The notes beneath the pieces are model-generated. The model did not search any database, was not told where the DNA came from, and was given only the letters and a program-made list of their open reading frames with translations. The position numbers and the translations under genes were made by a program. Shown here one piece after another: positions 1-8,777 of a stretch of 53,816 nucleotides of DNA. Position 1 is the first letter of the stretch; each line of letters begins with the position of its first letter. Origin of the DNA: Nitrospirota bacterium (lineage in GTDB: Bacteria > Nitrospirota > Thermodesulfovibrionia > Thermodesulfovibrionales > Dissulfurispiraceae); the NCBI GenBank assembly GCA_021847795.1, contig JAJZPZ010000003.1, positions 1-53,816 of the forward strand. The letters are read 5' to 3'.

Positions 1-84
1 CAGAATCTCGACACAATGATGGAGATTGCAAAAGCCCAGTTTTTAACTGGTTCCACTTTTTATGATATGCCTTTGGCTGCATAG
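1..84 (+). CDS. C-terminal end of an unidentified gene cut by the window edge
   Basis: Frame 1 is open from the first base to a TAG at 82-84, giving 27 residues that end in FYDMPLAA. Nothing in so short a tail allows family assignment. About 160 bases follow before the convergent ATPase gene ends, and I see no clear gene or terminator in them. The piece could be a real gene end or a chance open frame. Confidence 0.3.
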   Translation, partial: QNLDTMMEIAKAQFLTGSTFYDMPLAA

Positions 85-246
85 TGCGTAACTCGTGTTA
101 ATAATTGACATTTGCCCTTTTTTCAAAACCAGCGGGGACAACCACCACATTATTTTTCCTAAGGTCCCTTCTTTTCAGGCTCAGTGCTCGCTTTATAAGT
201 GAACACTTTTATGCAAAGCACGGCCTGCGGCCTGCATCACCCGCTT

Positions 247-1710
247 TTATGACTTCCACAGCAATCTCTCCGCCTGCCCGAGCAAGTAGCAAAGGATGTG
301 CGCCGGAATCTTCAGGAATTTAGTCTGCTGTCCGTAATAATCTTCTAATCCTTCAAAGGTCACAATACCGAAATCCTTGTCCTGCTTTGTCACCCAATAC
401 GCTTTTTCTACGCTCTCTAAACGGCAGAAGGCGACAAGGCCGCTCCTGGCGCTCAGGTTCGGGTTCTCCTGGTATTTGACCTCGAAGGGGAATAAGTAGC
501 TCGGACTGCGGACGATGATATCCACTTCCTTCTGCGAAACCGGATTGCGCCAATACACTATTTCGGGCACGTCGCGATAGTAGTAGGCATAGAGATGCCG
601 ATGCACAGTGGTTTCGACAATGACACCCATCTCCTCGGGATTGGTAAGAATTTCCTCGCCGCGCAAGAGCACAGCATTCCTCAGCGCCGCATCGACGAGG
701 TAATACTTGTTTTTCCCCCTCAGGACCTTTTTACCGCCGGTTTCGGCAGGCGGAAGCCGGTAAATAAGATTCGCCTGTTCGAGAAGGCTTAAGTGATTCG
801 CAACAGTGGCCGGCGCTGTTCCAAGGGCGTCCGCACAGGTTTTATGGGCTACGATACCGCCGCTGTGAATACAGAGATAGATGAAAAGTTTTTCGAGCTC
901 ATTGATATTGCGAACGCCGAACAGGGCAGTCATGTCCCTTTTAAGCACCCGCTCGACAACATCTTCTCTTAACAGACGCCGGCAAAGCCCGGTGTTCTCA
1001 AGTGTGGCTGTCTCCGGAAATCCGCCTACGAGAAGATATTGCTGGAACGTAGGGAGGAGCGGCTGAAACCGCAAAGCGAGATCCGATAGCTCTTCCCGTG
1101 GCGCATCGAACAAACTTCCAGGGCGCAGGGTTTCCGAAATAAAAGGCACCGGTTCTCCACGGATATGAACAAATTCAAAAAACGAAAGAGTAGGTACCGG
1201 GACAGTTATCCATCTTCCCACGCCGCTTTCCGCGAGCTTTTCCCTGTGGACCACACTCGCCGAACCCGTAGCGAGCATTCGAACATGCGGCTCATGGTCT
1301 ACAAGAAGTTTGATCTCTGTCTCCCACTCTTTCGAATATTGGATCTCGTCGAGCAGGAGAACAGCCGCTTTTCCCTTTGCATAAACAGAATTGTAGTAGA
1401 TAGCAAGTATTTCCTGCATACTCAGGAGTTTTATCATGGGATGATCAAGGCTGATATAGAAAATACTTTTGGGGGCTCGCCCGCTCCTGATAAAATAGTC
1501 GGCTACCTGCAATAATATTGTTGTTTTCCCGACACGTCGCGGTCCTGATAGGAGAATAGCTCTCTTGAGAGCTTCGTTCTCAAGGTAGTCACGGCATGGT
1601 TCAAAAGCCAACCTTTTAAACTCTGGAACAGAATATGACTTGCCGGCCCACCATGGATTGAACCCGTGGAGAACGCTTAAAATTTCGCTCTGGTCGAAAA
1701 TCTTTGTCAA
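247..1710 (-). CDS. AAA ATPase with C-terminal DUF4143 domain
   Basis: The protein has 487 residues. A P-loop (GPRRVGKTT, about residues 56-64) and a Walker B (LLLDEIQ, about 119-125) mark an AAA-type ATPase. A winged-helix-like middle is followed by a C-terminal DUF4143 region with EVDIIV and FEVKYQ, a pattern resembling PD-(D/E)xK nuclease folds. Family members are common in bacteria and archaea; their role is not settled, though many sit in accessory or defence-like regions. The start is TTG, preceded by AAGGGG. It stands alone, convergent with the partial gene at the window start. The product name is secure; the cellular function is unknown. Confidence 0.88.
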   Translation of the reverse strand: MTKIFDQSEILSVLHGFNPWWAGKSYSVPEFKRLAFEPCRDYLENEALKRAILLSGPRRVGKTTILLQVADYFIRSGRAPKSIFYISLDHPMIKLLSMQEILAIYYNSVYAKGKAAVLLLDEIQYSKEWETEIKLLVDHEPHVRMLATGSASVVHREKLAESGVGRWITVPVPTLSFFEFVHIRGEPVPFISETLRPGSLFDAPREELSDLALRFQPLLPTFQQYLLVGGFPETATLENTGLCRRLLREDVVERVLKRDMTALFGVRNINELEKLFIYLCIHSGGIVAHKTCADALGTAPATVANHLSLLEQANLIYRLPPAETGGKKVLRGKNKYYLVDAALRNAVLLRGEEILTNPEEMGVIVETTVHRHLYAYYYRDVPEIVYWRNPVSQKEVDIIVRSPSYLFPFEVKYQENPNLSARSGLVAFCRLESVEKAYWVTKQDKDFGIVTFEGLEDYYGQQTKFLKIPAHILCYLLGQAERLLWKS

Positions 1711-2060
1711 AACGGCCCCTTTTACACAAAAATACTAAAACATATAAGATATAGTTAGCATATTTTATATAACATATGTCAATTAATCAAATTTTAGCAA
1801 TACTTTTATGCATAAATGTATAATTGCCCTAAAGAAAAACATCTCCCTCACCGATGCTCCACCGTCCGGCAAAACGACTGTCATTAAGAGGATAATCGTA
1901 GCCTCCCCGGCTTGACTGGACCCCTTGTTGGAGCTAGCATTTAGTATGGGCTTTTGCTCTGTCTCATCCTACGCATCTTTTATCTGCTTCCGATTCTCCT
2001 CCTGAGGCAGGCGAGAAGTGAAAATCCGAAAACAGAGGAGTCCCCCCAAGGAGGCATACC
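1711..2060. other. Intergenic region between divergent genes, no gene seen
   Basis: The 350 bases separate the ATPase gene (minus strand) from the PRC-barrel gene (plus strand). The first 120 are strongly AT-rich. A TTGACA lies on the minus strand at 1778-1783 and could be a -35 box for the ATPase gene, but no convincing -10 follows at normal spacing. The right end holds AAGGAGG (2049-2055), the ribosome site of the PRC gene. I find no coding frame with a credible start. Confidence 0.5.
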
Positions 2061-2909
2061 ATGGCTGAGCGCAAAACACCACGGGCATCGAGCACGGTAC
2101 GTGAAGATGAAGCCCTGAAATTACGGAGCATAAGCTCCCTTTCCGACTTTGTGGTCTTCTCCGGGAAAACGGAAATCGGCACTGTCGATGAGTTTCTTTT
2201 TGACGATGAGGTGTGGGCGATCAGGTACGTCTCTGTCAACGCAGGCGACTGGCTTTCAGGAAGAAAAATCCTCCTTTCACCTGTTGTCCTGGAAGAGCCT
2301 GACTGGGAGCTTCCCAAGCTCACCCTGACCCTGGAAAACAGCCGCTTAAGGGAAATCCCCTCGCTGGAAAGCAATGCCCCGGTCTCGCGGTTCCATCAGA
2401 TCGGCCTGTACCGGCATTACGGCTGGCTCCCCTACTGGGTGGAGGGGGAATACTATGACAAGCCTCCCCATCCTTCAAAGGTAATTTCCGGGCAAAGCCC
2501 TGAACAGGAAAAAGAGGCAGATCCCCATCTCTTCGGAACAAAGGAAATGGTCGAGTACCGTGTCGAGGCCTTGAACGGCGACGCCGGCCATGTGGATGAT
2601 TTCATTATGGACGAGGACGACTGGGTTATCCACTATCTGGTGGTTGCGCTGGAAGATCCGGTCCCGGAGGACGAGAGCGGCAAGCTCGTGCTGATTTCCA
2701 CGGAATGGATCCGGAAGGCGGTAAAAGAAGAAGGCAGTATTTATGCGGACCTTGACAAGGAGAGAATACGGAACAGCCCGGCCTATGATCCTGCAATTCT
2801 TATCAACCGGGAATACGAACTCGAACTCTACGATCATTATGGCAGGCCACGGTACTGGGACCAGGGGACAGATACGGAAGAGGAAGAAGATACCCGGTTT
2901 TCAAGCTGA
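2061..2909 (+). CDS. Double PRC-barrel domain protein
   Basis: The protein has 282 residues and two copies of a PRC-barrel-like unit, about residues 21-95 and 155-235. Each contains a GTVDEFLFDDE/GHVDDFIMDEDDW-type segment followed by a WxIxYLVV strand, as in PRC-barrel proteins related to the photosynthetic reaction-centre H subunit and RimM. Between the copies and at the C-terminus there is a repeated YDHYGxPxYW / YRHYGWLPYW motif. No signal peptide or membrane segment is visible, so it is probably cytosolic. The ATG lies 5 bases after AAGGAGG. The tail is very acidic. Function in such stand-alone proteins is unknown; stress or adaptor roles have been suggested for the family. Confidence 0.85.
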   Translation: MAERKTPRASSTVREDEALKLRSISSLSDFVVFSGKTEIGTVDEFLFDDEVWAIRYVSVNAGDWLSGRKILLSPVVLEEPDWELPKLTLTLENSRLREIPSLESNAPVSRFHQIGLYRHYGWLPYWVEGEYYDKPPHPSKVISGQSPEQEKEADPHLFGTKEMVEYRVEALNGDAGHVDDFIMDEDDWVIHYLVVALEDPVPEDESGKLVLISTEWIRKAVKEEGSIYADLDKERIRNSPAYDPAILINREYELELYDHYGRPRYWDQGTDTEEEEDTRFSS

Positions 2910-2969
2910 AGCATGCGGCACGCAGGGCAACCCGGGAGTTCCTGAGCTGCAAACAGATACCCCGCAGCT

Positions 2970-3488
2970 TTACCTCTGTGAAGGCTGTGGCGCATAGTGC
3001 CTTTCAATGTCTTTCAGAATATTTTCCTTTAATTTCGCGAGCTCTTCCCTGACTGCATTGTCGGCCAGCACTTCCCTGGGCAATGCGTCAAATCTCCTGG
3101 AAATCGTGCTGCGCAGGGATTCACCGGCCTGCCTGCTGAGCACATCGCGGCTTTCTTCAGTTACCTCAATAAGACGCCTTACCTGATCATTGCTGACTGC
3201 CAGCTTCTGATCAATGGAAAGGACATCACGGAGCAGTTGATCGAGTTTCTCTGAACTCATCTGGGAAGAAAGGGCTGCGAGCTGGGAGATATCCACCATC
3301 TGCCCCTGGCAAACGCCGGGAAGGGCGACATCTCCTGAGGGCACCCATCGGCCCAGGCAGATCTGCGGCCCAGCCGGGCCCTCTACTACAGTGAGCCCTT
3401 CAGCCATCCGGGTCTGGGCCGGAACCGGTCCCGCGTACACTAGAGAGAGCATCAACCATATTGCAGCGCTGCAACCGAATGTTTTCAC
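2970..3488 (-). CDS. Secreted coiled-coil protein of unknown function
   Basis: I place the start at a GTG (3486-3488) preceded by GGGAGGAG. It gives 172 residues beginning VKTFGCSAAIWLMLSLV, a Sec signal peptide cleaved near PVPAQT. A longer frame reaches 3587 but would put 33 residues ahead of the signal. The mature part has a short segment with two cysteines (ICLGRWV, LPGVCQG), then a long helical region (LSSQMSSEKLDQLLRDVLS, LREELAKLKEN-like stretches) likely to form a coiled coil. I do not recognise a family. It is convergent with the PRC-barrel gene, with 60 bases between them, and divergent from kup. Periplasmic location is inferred. Confidence 0.65.
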   Translation of the reverse strand: MKTFGCSAAIWLMLSLVYAGPVPAQTRMAEGLTVVEGPAGPQICLGRWVPSGDVALPGVCQGQMVDISQLAALSSQMSSEKLDQLLRDVLSIDQKLAVSNDQVRRLIEVTEESRDVLSRQAGESLRSTISRRFDALPREVLADNAVREELAKLKENILKDIERHYAPQPSQR

Positions 3489-3684
3489 AGTATCTCCTCC
3501 CTGATCAGGTAATTTGAGGATAAACATGGCAGGCCGAAAATCCGGCAGGCTTGTCATAGTTATATCACAGAACAGGCGACTTGTCATCAGGGATTATATC
3601 GGCCCCTGGGACTTGCGCCAGGGTACGGGGAAGCCTTTCCGGCATCCTGCCCCGCTACCCAGCCTGCGAGCATGGCGTTATAGC

Positions 3685-3713
3685 TTGACATCATAGGAGC
3701 AAAGCTTTAAATT
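3685..3713 (+). promoter_or_regulatory. Sigma-70 promoter for the kup riboswitch transcript
   Basis: TTGACA (3685-3690), a 17-base spacer and TAAATT (3708-3713) give a near-consensus housekeeping promoter. The predicted transcription start near 3720 falls just ahead of the riboswitch, as expected if the RNA begins with the aptamer. Confidence 0.65.
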
Positions 3714-3727
3714 AAGGGAAGTGTTTT

Positions 3728-3875
3728 GCAGCCTAGATCTATTCTCAAAAGAAGAATGGATGCGGGGGAACCGGTTTTCAGGGCGCAGTCCTTTCTGATC
3801 ATGCAGGACAGGATACTTCCAAATCCGAGCCCGTCAGCTAACCTCGCAGGCATCTGGAAGGGCAATGGACGGAAA
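3728..3875 (+). promoter_or_regulatory. ydaO/yuaA-type c-di-AMP riboswitch
   Basis: Two segments match the conserved core of the ydaO class. GCGGGGGAACC lies at 3762-3772, and CCGTCAGCTAACCTCGCAGG lies near the 3' end at about 3831-3850, preceded by AAATCCGAGC. The element sits between a consensus promoter and an intrinsic terminator ahead of a kup potassium transporter. Established knowledge: ydaO riboswitches bind c-di-AMP and turn off K+ uptake genes such as kup and ktr, as well as cell-wall genes. The exact 5' boundary is estimated because I could not fold P1. Confidence 0.88.
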
Positions 3876-3883
3876 AATTCATA

Positions 3884-3916
3884 CCGCTGGATTGCCGGCG
3901 GTTTTTTATTTTTTTT
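3884..3916 (+). terminator. Intrinsic terminator, riboswitch expression platform
   Basis: CCGCTGG (3884-3890) and CCGGCGG (3895-3901) form a 7-bp stem with one G-U pair and an ATTG loop, followed by six T, an A, then another T-rich run. It stands directly after the c-di-AMP aptamer and about 105 bases before the kup ATG, so ligand binding most likely favours termination. Confidence 0.82.
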
Positions 3917-4020
3917 ATTCTCCCCTGCCTTGCTCAGGAAAGGACGACAGTATATGAAATGGCTCTTGCCGGAGACTGTCGCCTGTTGCACTGCGGCACT
4001 GCAGCCAGGGGAAAGCCATA

Positions 4021-5835
4021 ATGCGTGAAAAAGATTCTGCTGCAAAGGGGATAATAAAGTCCCTCGGCCTTGTTTTCGGTGATATAGGAACAAGCCCTAT
4101 CTACACCCTTACCGTCATCTTCCTGCTCACAAAGCCGACCGAGCACAATGTGATAGGGGTCCTTTCCCTTATTGTCTGGACACTGGTGATCCTCGTTTCG
4201 GTGGAGTATGCCTGGCTTGCCATGAGCCTGGGCAAAAAAGGCGAGGGCGGCACCATCGTGCTGAAGGAAATTCTTGTCCCGCTGCTGAAATCAGGCAGGC
4301 AGGTGGCGTTTATTACTCTTTTGTCCTTTATCGGCATATCCCTGCTTGTAGGTGACGGTGTAATCACTCCGGCCATAAGTATACTCAGTGCTGTTGAGGG
4401 CTTGCTCCTCATCCCGGGATTTGAGAACACAAGGCAGGAGGCGCTGATCATCATCGCAGGGATCATCGCCGTCATTCTGTTCGTTTTCCAGAGGAAAGGG
4501 ACGGAAAAGGTTGCAGGCGCCTTCGGACCCCTGATGATCCTGTGGTTCGTGTCGCTGACTGTTACGGGGATCCTGTCTATAGCTCATGTCCCCTCTGTTG
4601 TAAAGGCAGTGAACCCGTATTATGCCTTCAGGTTCCTTGCTGAAAACGGCATCACCGGATTTTTTGTCCTTTCCGAAGTCATTCTTTGCGCTACGGGAGG
4701 AGAGGCCTTATACGCTGATATGGGGCATCTGGGGCGGACCCCCATTATCAGGGCATGGTACTTCGTATTCGCGGCCCTGCTGCTCAACTATCTCGGGCAG
4801 GGAGCGTTTCTTATCCGGCATCCGGGGGCAAAGAATGTGCTTTTCGAAATGATTCTCCACGAAACCGGGTTCTTCTATGTGCCGTTCCTGCTGCTCAGCA
4901 TCATGGCTACGGTCATTGCTTCGCAGGCGATGATCAGCGGCATGTTCTCTATTTTTTATCAGGGGATCACGACCCATGTTATGCCCTTGTTCAAGGTTGA
5001 CTACACGTCCACGGAGCTGAGGTCCCAGATATACATAGGCTTTGTAAACTGGTTCCTGCTCATTTCCGTTTTGTTCATCATGGTCCAGTTCAGGGAGTCC
5101 AGCCGCCTTGCGGCAGCATACGGGCTTGCCGTTACCGGCACCATGACGCTTACCGGGCTCATGATGACATGGATATTCTGTTTGCGGAACAGCCGGGTCC
5201 ACGCAGGCATTTCCCTGCTGGTGACCTTTGTAGATGCCGTCTTTCTCCTCTCCAATACCTACAAGATCCCGCATGGGGGATACTGGTCGATCATCATAGC
5301 TGCGATCCCTTTTGCCATCATCATGATATACACCTCGGGACAGAAGAAATTATACCGCTCGCTTCAGCCCATGCCCCTGGAATATTTTCTTGAAAAGTAC
5401 AAAGAGATGTACAGCACAACAAACAAAATAAAGGGATCAGCCCTTTATTTTGCCCGGGACATTCAGAGAGTGCCCCCCTATATTGTGAATACCATGTTCA
5501 ACAACAATATCATTTACGAGGACAACATCGTTGTATCGATTGTCAGGAGGGATGATCCTTACGGGGTTGCGGGTTTTTTCAAGGCCTGTTACGCCGAAGG
5601 GTTGAGGGGCTTCGAGATGCAGCTCGGGTATATGGAGGTGGTGGATGTCGAGGAGATACTCAAAGAGGCCGGGATAGATGAAAAGACCATCTTCTACGGG
5701 CTGGAAGACATCTCCACCAGGAATGTTATCTGGAAGATATTCTCGATTTTCAAGAGACTGACCCCTGCATATGTCCAGTTCTACAAGCTCCCGCCCGGGA
5801 AGCTCCACGGCGTCATCACACGGGTGGAAATGTAA
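4021..5835 (+). CDS. kup: KUP-family potassium uptake transporter
   Basis: The 604-residue protein matches KUP/HAK/KT transporters in length and sequence. GLVFGDIGTSPIYTL (about residues 16-30) is the family signature in the first membrane helix. About twelve membrane segments follow to residue 450, then a cytosolic tail of some 150 residues. It should carry out H+-coupled K+ uptake in the inner membrane. The ATG has AGGGGAAA upstream. Its leader carries the c-di-AMP riboswitch and terminator at 3728-3916, so expression should fall when c-di-AMP is high. KUP proteins in Gram-positives are also bound directly by c-di-AMP through the tail; whether that holds here is unknown. Confidence 0.95.
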   Translation: MREKDSAAKGIIKSLGLVFGDIGTSPIYTLTVIFLLTKPTEHNVIGVLSLIVWTLVILVSVEYAWLAMSLGKKGEGGTIVLKEILVPLLKSGRQVAFITLLSFIGISLLVGDGVITPAISILSAVEGLLLIPGFENTRQEALIIIAGIIAVILFVFQRKGTEKVAGAFGPLMILWFVSLTVTGILSIAHVPSVVKAVNPYYAFRFLAENGITGFFVLSEVILCATGGEALYADMGHLGRTPIIRAWYFVFAALLLNYLGQGAFLIRHPGAKNVLFEMILHETGFFYVPFLLLSIMATVIASQAMISGMFSIFYQGITTHVMPLFKVDYTSTELRSQIYIGFVNWFLLISVLFIMVQFRESSRLAAAYGLAVTGTMTLTGLMMTWIFCLRNSRVHAGISLLVTFVDAVFLLSNTYKIPHGGYWSIIIAAIPFAIIMIYTSGQKKLYRSLQPMPLEYFLEKYKEMYSTTNKIKGSALYFARDIQRVPPYIVNTMFNNNIIYEDNIVVSIVRRDDPYGVAGFFKACYAEGLRGFEMQLGYMEVVDVEEILKEAGIDEKTIFYGLEDISTRNVIWKIFSIFKRLTPAYVQFYKLPPGKLHGVITRVEM

Positions 5836-6024
5836 CGGAAGCCAGGCTGCCCCGCCGCCGCCGCCAGCATGCCTATCAATAGAAAAAGGAAAGTCCCGAT
5901 AACTATCCAGTGACCGCAGCGTTGCAGAAGTATCAGACGGGCGAAGGCAGGATGTAAAGATTATAAAAGATGTGTATAATAACCCCCAGCATACAATCTC
6001 ACTATAATCACAGGAGCATGAATT

Positions 6025-7224
6025 ATGGCCACAACCTTTAAATGGTCAGGGAAAACATCGGAAGGCAAGGTCCAGAACGGCGAGATATCCGCAAACAGCA
6101 AAGAAGAGGCAATCTCAGCGCTCAGAAATCAGGGGATAACCCTCACGCTCATCAATGAAAAGGCCCCGAAACAGAAAAAACAGAAAATCACCGAAAGAGA
6201 CCTCGTTGTATTCACCAGGCAGTTCGCAACCATGTTCACAGCAGGCATCCCCATTGTCCAGGGCCTGGACATATTATCGAAACAGGTGGAAAACAAATCC
6301 ATGGGCGCGGTTGTTGCCCAGATAAAGAGCGATGTGGAAACCGGCACAACCCTTGCGGATTCCCTGAAAAAACACAACAGGCTTTTCGATGACCTCTACG
6401 TTAACCTTGTTGCAGCCGGGGAAGCGGGCGGTGTCCTTGACGGAGTGCTCCTGAGACTCGCCACCTATATAGAAAAGGCAATGAAACTGAAGAAAAAGGT
6501 CAAGGGCGCTATGATCTACCCCTCCATCGTGATGAGCGTGGCCGGCCTGGTCATCGCAATAATCATGATTTTTGTCATCCCCATATTCGCAAAGATATTC
6601 ACCGATATGGGGGCCAAACTCCCGGCGCCGACTCAGAGTGTCATCTGGCTGAGCAGATTCCTCAGCGGCATCGGAGGCGTAGCTATAGCTGCCGGTATAG
6701 TGGGGACAATCTTTGGGATCAAGCAGTACAGAAGGACGGAGGCCGGCAGGAAAAAAACCGACCAGATCATGCTGAGGATGCCCGTAATAGGCGACCTGCT
6801 GAGGAAGGCTGCCGTGGCCAGGTTTACCAGGACCCTGGGCACGCTCCTGAACAGCGGAGTACCCATACTGGACGCCCTTGAGATATGCGCCAAATCCTCG
6901 GGCAACAAAGTTGTCGAAGAAGTCGTCTTTGGGGTCAAGGGAGAAGTTGCAACAGGAAAAACCGTTGCAGAGCCCCTTTCCAACTCAACAGTTTTTCCAC
7001 CCATGGTTTGCCAGATGATAAGTGTAGGTGAATCTACCGGAGCCCTTGACCAGATGCTCATGAAAATCGCGGATTTCTATGACGATGAAGTCGACAATGC
7101 CGTCCAGAATCTGACCACCATGCTCGAGCCGATGCTCATGGTATTCCTGGGAACAACCATAGGATACATCGTTGTTGCGCTCTACTTGCCTATATTCAAA
7201 ATGGGCGAGGTTGTCGGACAATAA
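6025..7224 (+). CDS. pilC: Type IV pilus inner-membrane platform protein PilC
   Basis: The protein has 399 residues, usual for PilC/GspF. After an N-terminal domain (about 1-60) come two T2SSF units, about 65-190 and 270-390, each ending in hydrophobic helices, including one with SIVMSVAGLVIAIIMIFVIP. PilC anchors the assembly ATPase to the inner membrane and helps feed pilin into the fibre. The ATG follows ACAGGAGC. It is convergent with pilR, and its stop lies in front of a word-type palindrome. pilB and pilT, which normally precede it, are not in the window, so this gene may have its own promoter (TATAAT at 5975-5980 is the best -10) or depend on distant genes. Confidence 0.95.
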   Translation: MATTFKWSGKTSEGKVQNGEISANSKEEAISALRNQGITLTLINEKAPKQKKQKITERDLVVFTRQFATMFTAGIPIVQGLDILSKQVENKSMGAVVAQIKSDVETGTTLADSLKKHNRLFDDLYVNLVAAGEAGGVLDGVLLRLATYIEKAMKLKKKVKGAMIYPSIVMSVAGLVIAIIMIFVIPIFAKIFTDMGAKLPAPTQSVIWLSRFLSGIGGVAIAAGIVGTIFGIKQYRRTEAGRKKTDQIMLRMPVIGDLLRKAAVARFTRTLGTLLNSGVPILDALEICAKSSGNKVVEEVVFGVKGEVATGKTVAEPLSNSTVFPPMVCQMISVGESTGALDQMLMKIADFYDDEVDNAVQNLTTMLEPMLMVFLGTTIGYIVVALYLPIFKMGEVVGQ

Positions 7225-7225
7225 G

Positions 7226-7313
7226 ACGAGTAAAAGTAAAGGCAGGTGAGAAGTAAGAAGTAAAAAGTGAAGGTATGATTTATTTTCTATCCCTTCTTCA
7301 CTTCTCACTTTTA
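7226..7313. repeat. Word-type palindromic repeat between pilC and pilR
   Basis: The left arm (about 7229-7272) repeats words such as GTGAGAAGTAAGAAGTAAAAAG. The right arm (about 7291-7313) is complementary, CTTCTTCACTTCTCACTTTT. The right arm overlaps the pilR 3' end and encodes its last residues KSEK and the stop. It has the same design as the repeats at 8658, 28631, 30869, 31758, 32648 and 33908, but with different words. It may also serve as a bidirectional transcription end for the convergent genes. Confidence 0.6.
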
Positions 7314-8641
7314 TGTTTTGATAACCGATACCTGAATTCCCTGAATGACAATCCCAGCAGTTCAGCTGCCTTTGTCTTTACTCCTTTTGCTTTCTGCAGC
7401 GCATTATTCAGCAGTTCCTTTTCGATAGCCCCCATATGCTCGTTCAGATCCAAACCAGTATCAGGGATTTCAGCAGCGCGCTGGACATGGTTCGGCATTG
7501 CCTGGGCCTGCGAACATCTCAGGTGCCCTCCTTCGCAGAGGATGATCTCCCGCTCGATGATGTTCTTCAATTCCCTTACATTGCCCCTGAATTCCTGCTT
7601 CATCATAGTGTCGATAAAATCAGGATCGATCTTCGTGATCTCTTTCTGGAATTTTTTGGACAGGACCTTCGTGAAGTGATCTATGAGCAGGGGGATGTCC
7701 TCACGCCTCTCTCTTAAAGAGGGCATACGTATCTCAAAAGTAGAGAGCCTGTAGTACAGGTCCTCCCTGAATTCCCCGGTGTCCAGCAATTCGCTTAAAT
7801 GCTTGTTTGTGGCGGCGAGCACCCGCACATCGACTTCGGTTTCATTGCCGCTGCCAAGGGGGCGTATCTTTTTATCTTCGAGGAACCTCAGGAGTTTTGC
7901 CTGGAGCGCCTGCGGCATCTCGCCTATCTCATCGAGGAATAGCGTACCGCCGTTTGCCTCATCGATCAGGCCCCTCTTTGAGGCATAGGCCCCGGTAAAT
8001 GAGCCTTTTGTATAGCCGAACAACTCACTCTCAAGGAGTTCTGCAGGAAGGCTTGCGCAGTTGACGGCCACAAAGGGTTTGTCGACCCGTATGCTTTTGT
8101 TATGGAGGGCCTTTGCAACAAGTTCCTTGCCTGTTCCGCTCTCCCCGATCAAAAGCACATTGGTATCAAAAGGCGCTATTTTATCTATGATATTAAAGAC
8201 CTTTTTCATTGCCTCCGATTTTCCGACAATGCTCTGGTAGGCATCGGCATACTGCTGCAGTTCCTTGAGTTTCCTTTGCAGGACTATCTTTTCCCTTATG
8301 TTCTTTAAAACTATCCGGATCTCATCCAGGTTAAAGGGCTTGGTCACATAATCGTAGGCCCCCAGTTTCATGGCGGCTATGGCTGTCTCGGTCGATGCAA
8401 ATGCAGTGATGATCAGGACAACTGTTTCGGAACTCAACTCTTTTACTGTCTTCAGCAATTCAATCCCCGAGCCTGCGCCGAGGCGGAGATCAATAATAGC
8501 GATGTCAAAGTAATTTTTCGCGAACAGATCAGCAGCATCAGTTACATTTGACGCCTCAAGCGTCTGGAAGCCGGACTCGGAAAGAATAACCCTCAGTACC
8601 TTTCGTATGTTCTGCTCATCATCAACAATTATCGCGCGCAT
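7298..8641 (-). CDS. pilR: Sigma-54-dependent response regulator PilR
   Basis: I start at the ATG at 8641, with GGAGGG in front, giving 447 residues; an upstream frame has no such site. The receiver domain (1-118) has the acidic pocket VDDE and phospho-acceptor D51, with K101 conserved. The sigma-54 AAA+ domain has Walker A GESGTGKE (166-173), the sigma-54 contact loop GSFTGA (213-218, usually GAFTGA) and Walker B LFLDE (234-238). A Fis-type helix-turn-helix ends the protein. It should bind the paired palindromes upstream of pilA and activate the -24/-12 promoter. pilS lies directly upstream on the same strand. The last residues are encoded by a palindromic repeat. Confidence 0.94.
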   Translation of the reverse strand: MRAIIVDDEQNIRKVLRVILSESGFQTLEASNVTDAADLFAKNYFDIAIIDLRLGAGSGIELLKTVKELSSETVVLIITAFASTETAIAAMKLGAYDYVTKPFNLDEIRIVLKNIREKIVLQRKLKELQQYADAYQSIVGKSEAMKKVFNIIDKIAPFDTNVLLIGESGTGKELVAKALHNKSIRVDKPFVAVNCASLPAELLESELFGYTKGSFTGAYASKRGLIDEANGGTLFLDEIGEMPQALQAKLLRFLEDKKIRPLGSGNETEVDVRVLAATNKHLSELLDTGEFREDLYYRLSTFEIRMPSLRERREDIPLLIDHFTKVLSKKFQKEITKIDPDFIDTMMKQEFRGNVRELKNIIEREIILCEGGHLRCSQAQAMPNHVQRAAEIPDTGLDLNEHMGAIEKELLNNALQKAKGVKTKAAELLGLSFREFRYRLSKHKSEK

Positions 8642-8657
8642 AGTAAACCCTCCGGGT

Positions 8658-8777
8658 GAAATTCTAAATCCCAAGCGCCAAATTCCAAACAAACTCGAAA
8701 TCCCAATGATCCGAACAGGTTTGGGTTTTTGAATATTTGAATTTGTTTCGGATTTGGAATTTCGAATTTAGAATTTC
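8658..8777. repeat. Long AT-rich word-type palindrome between pilR and pilS
   Basis: GAAATTCTAAAT (8658-8669) is perfectly complementary to ATTTAGAATTTC (8766-8777), and the pairing continues imperfectly inwards through words like CCAAATTCC and GGATTTGGAATTTC. It contains AAATCCCAAGCGCCAAAT at 8666-8683, identical over 18 bases to the repeat at 31759-31776. It fills nearly the whole pilS-pilR gap, and the right arm supplies the final residues and stop of PilS. Confidence 0.75.

Noticed and set aside
3726-4028. A 100-codon open frame over the kup leader
   Set aside because: It covers the riboswitch and terminator, has no ribosome site and shows no protein-like features.
5855-5875. CCGCCGCCGCCGCC run after kup
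   Set aside because: It is a short GC-rich triplet run without an inverted repeat or T-tract, so it is not a convincing terminator or regulatory site.
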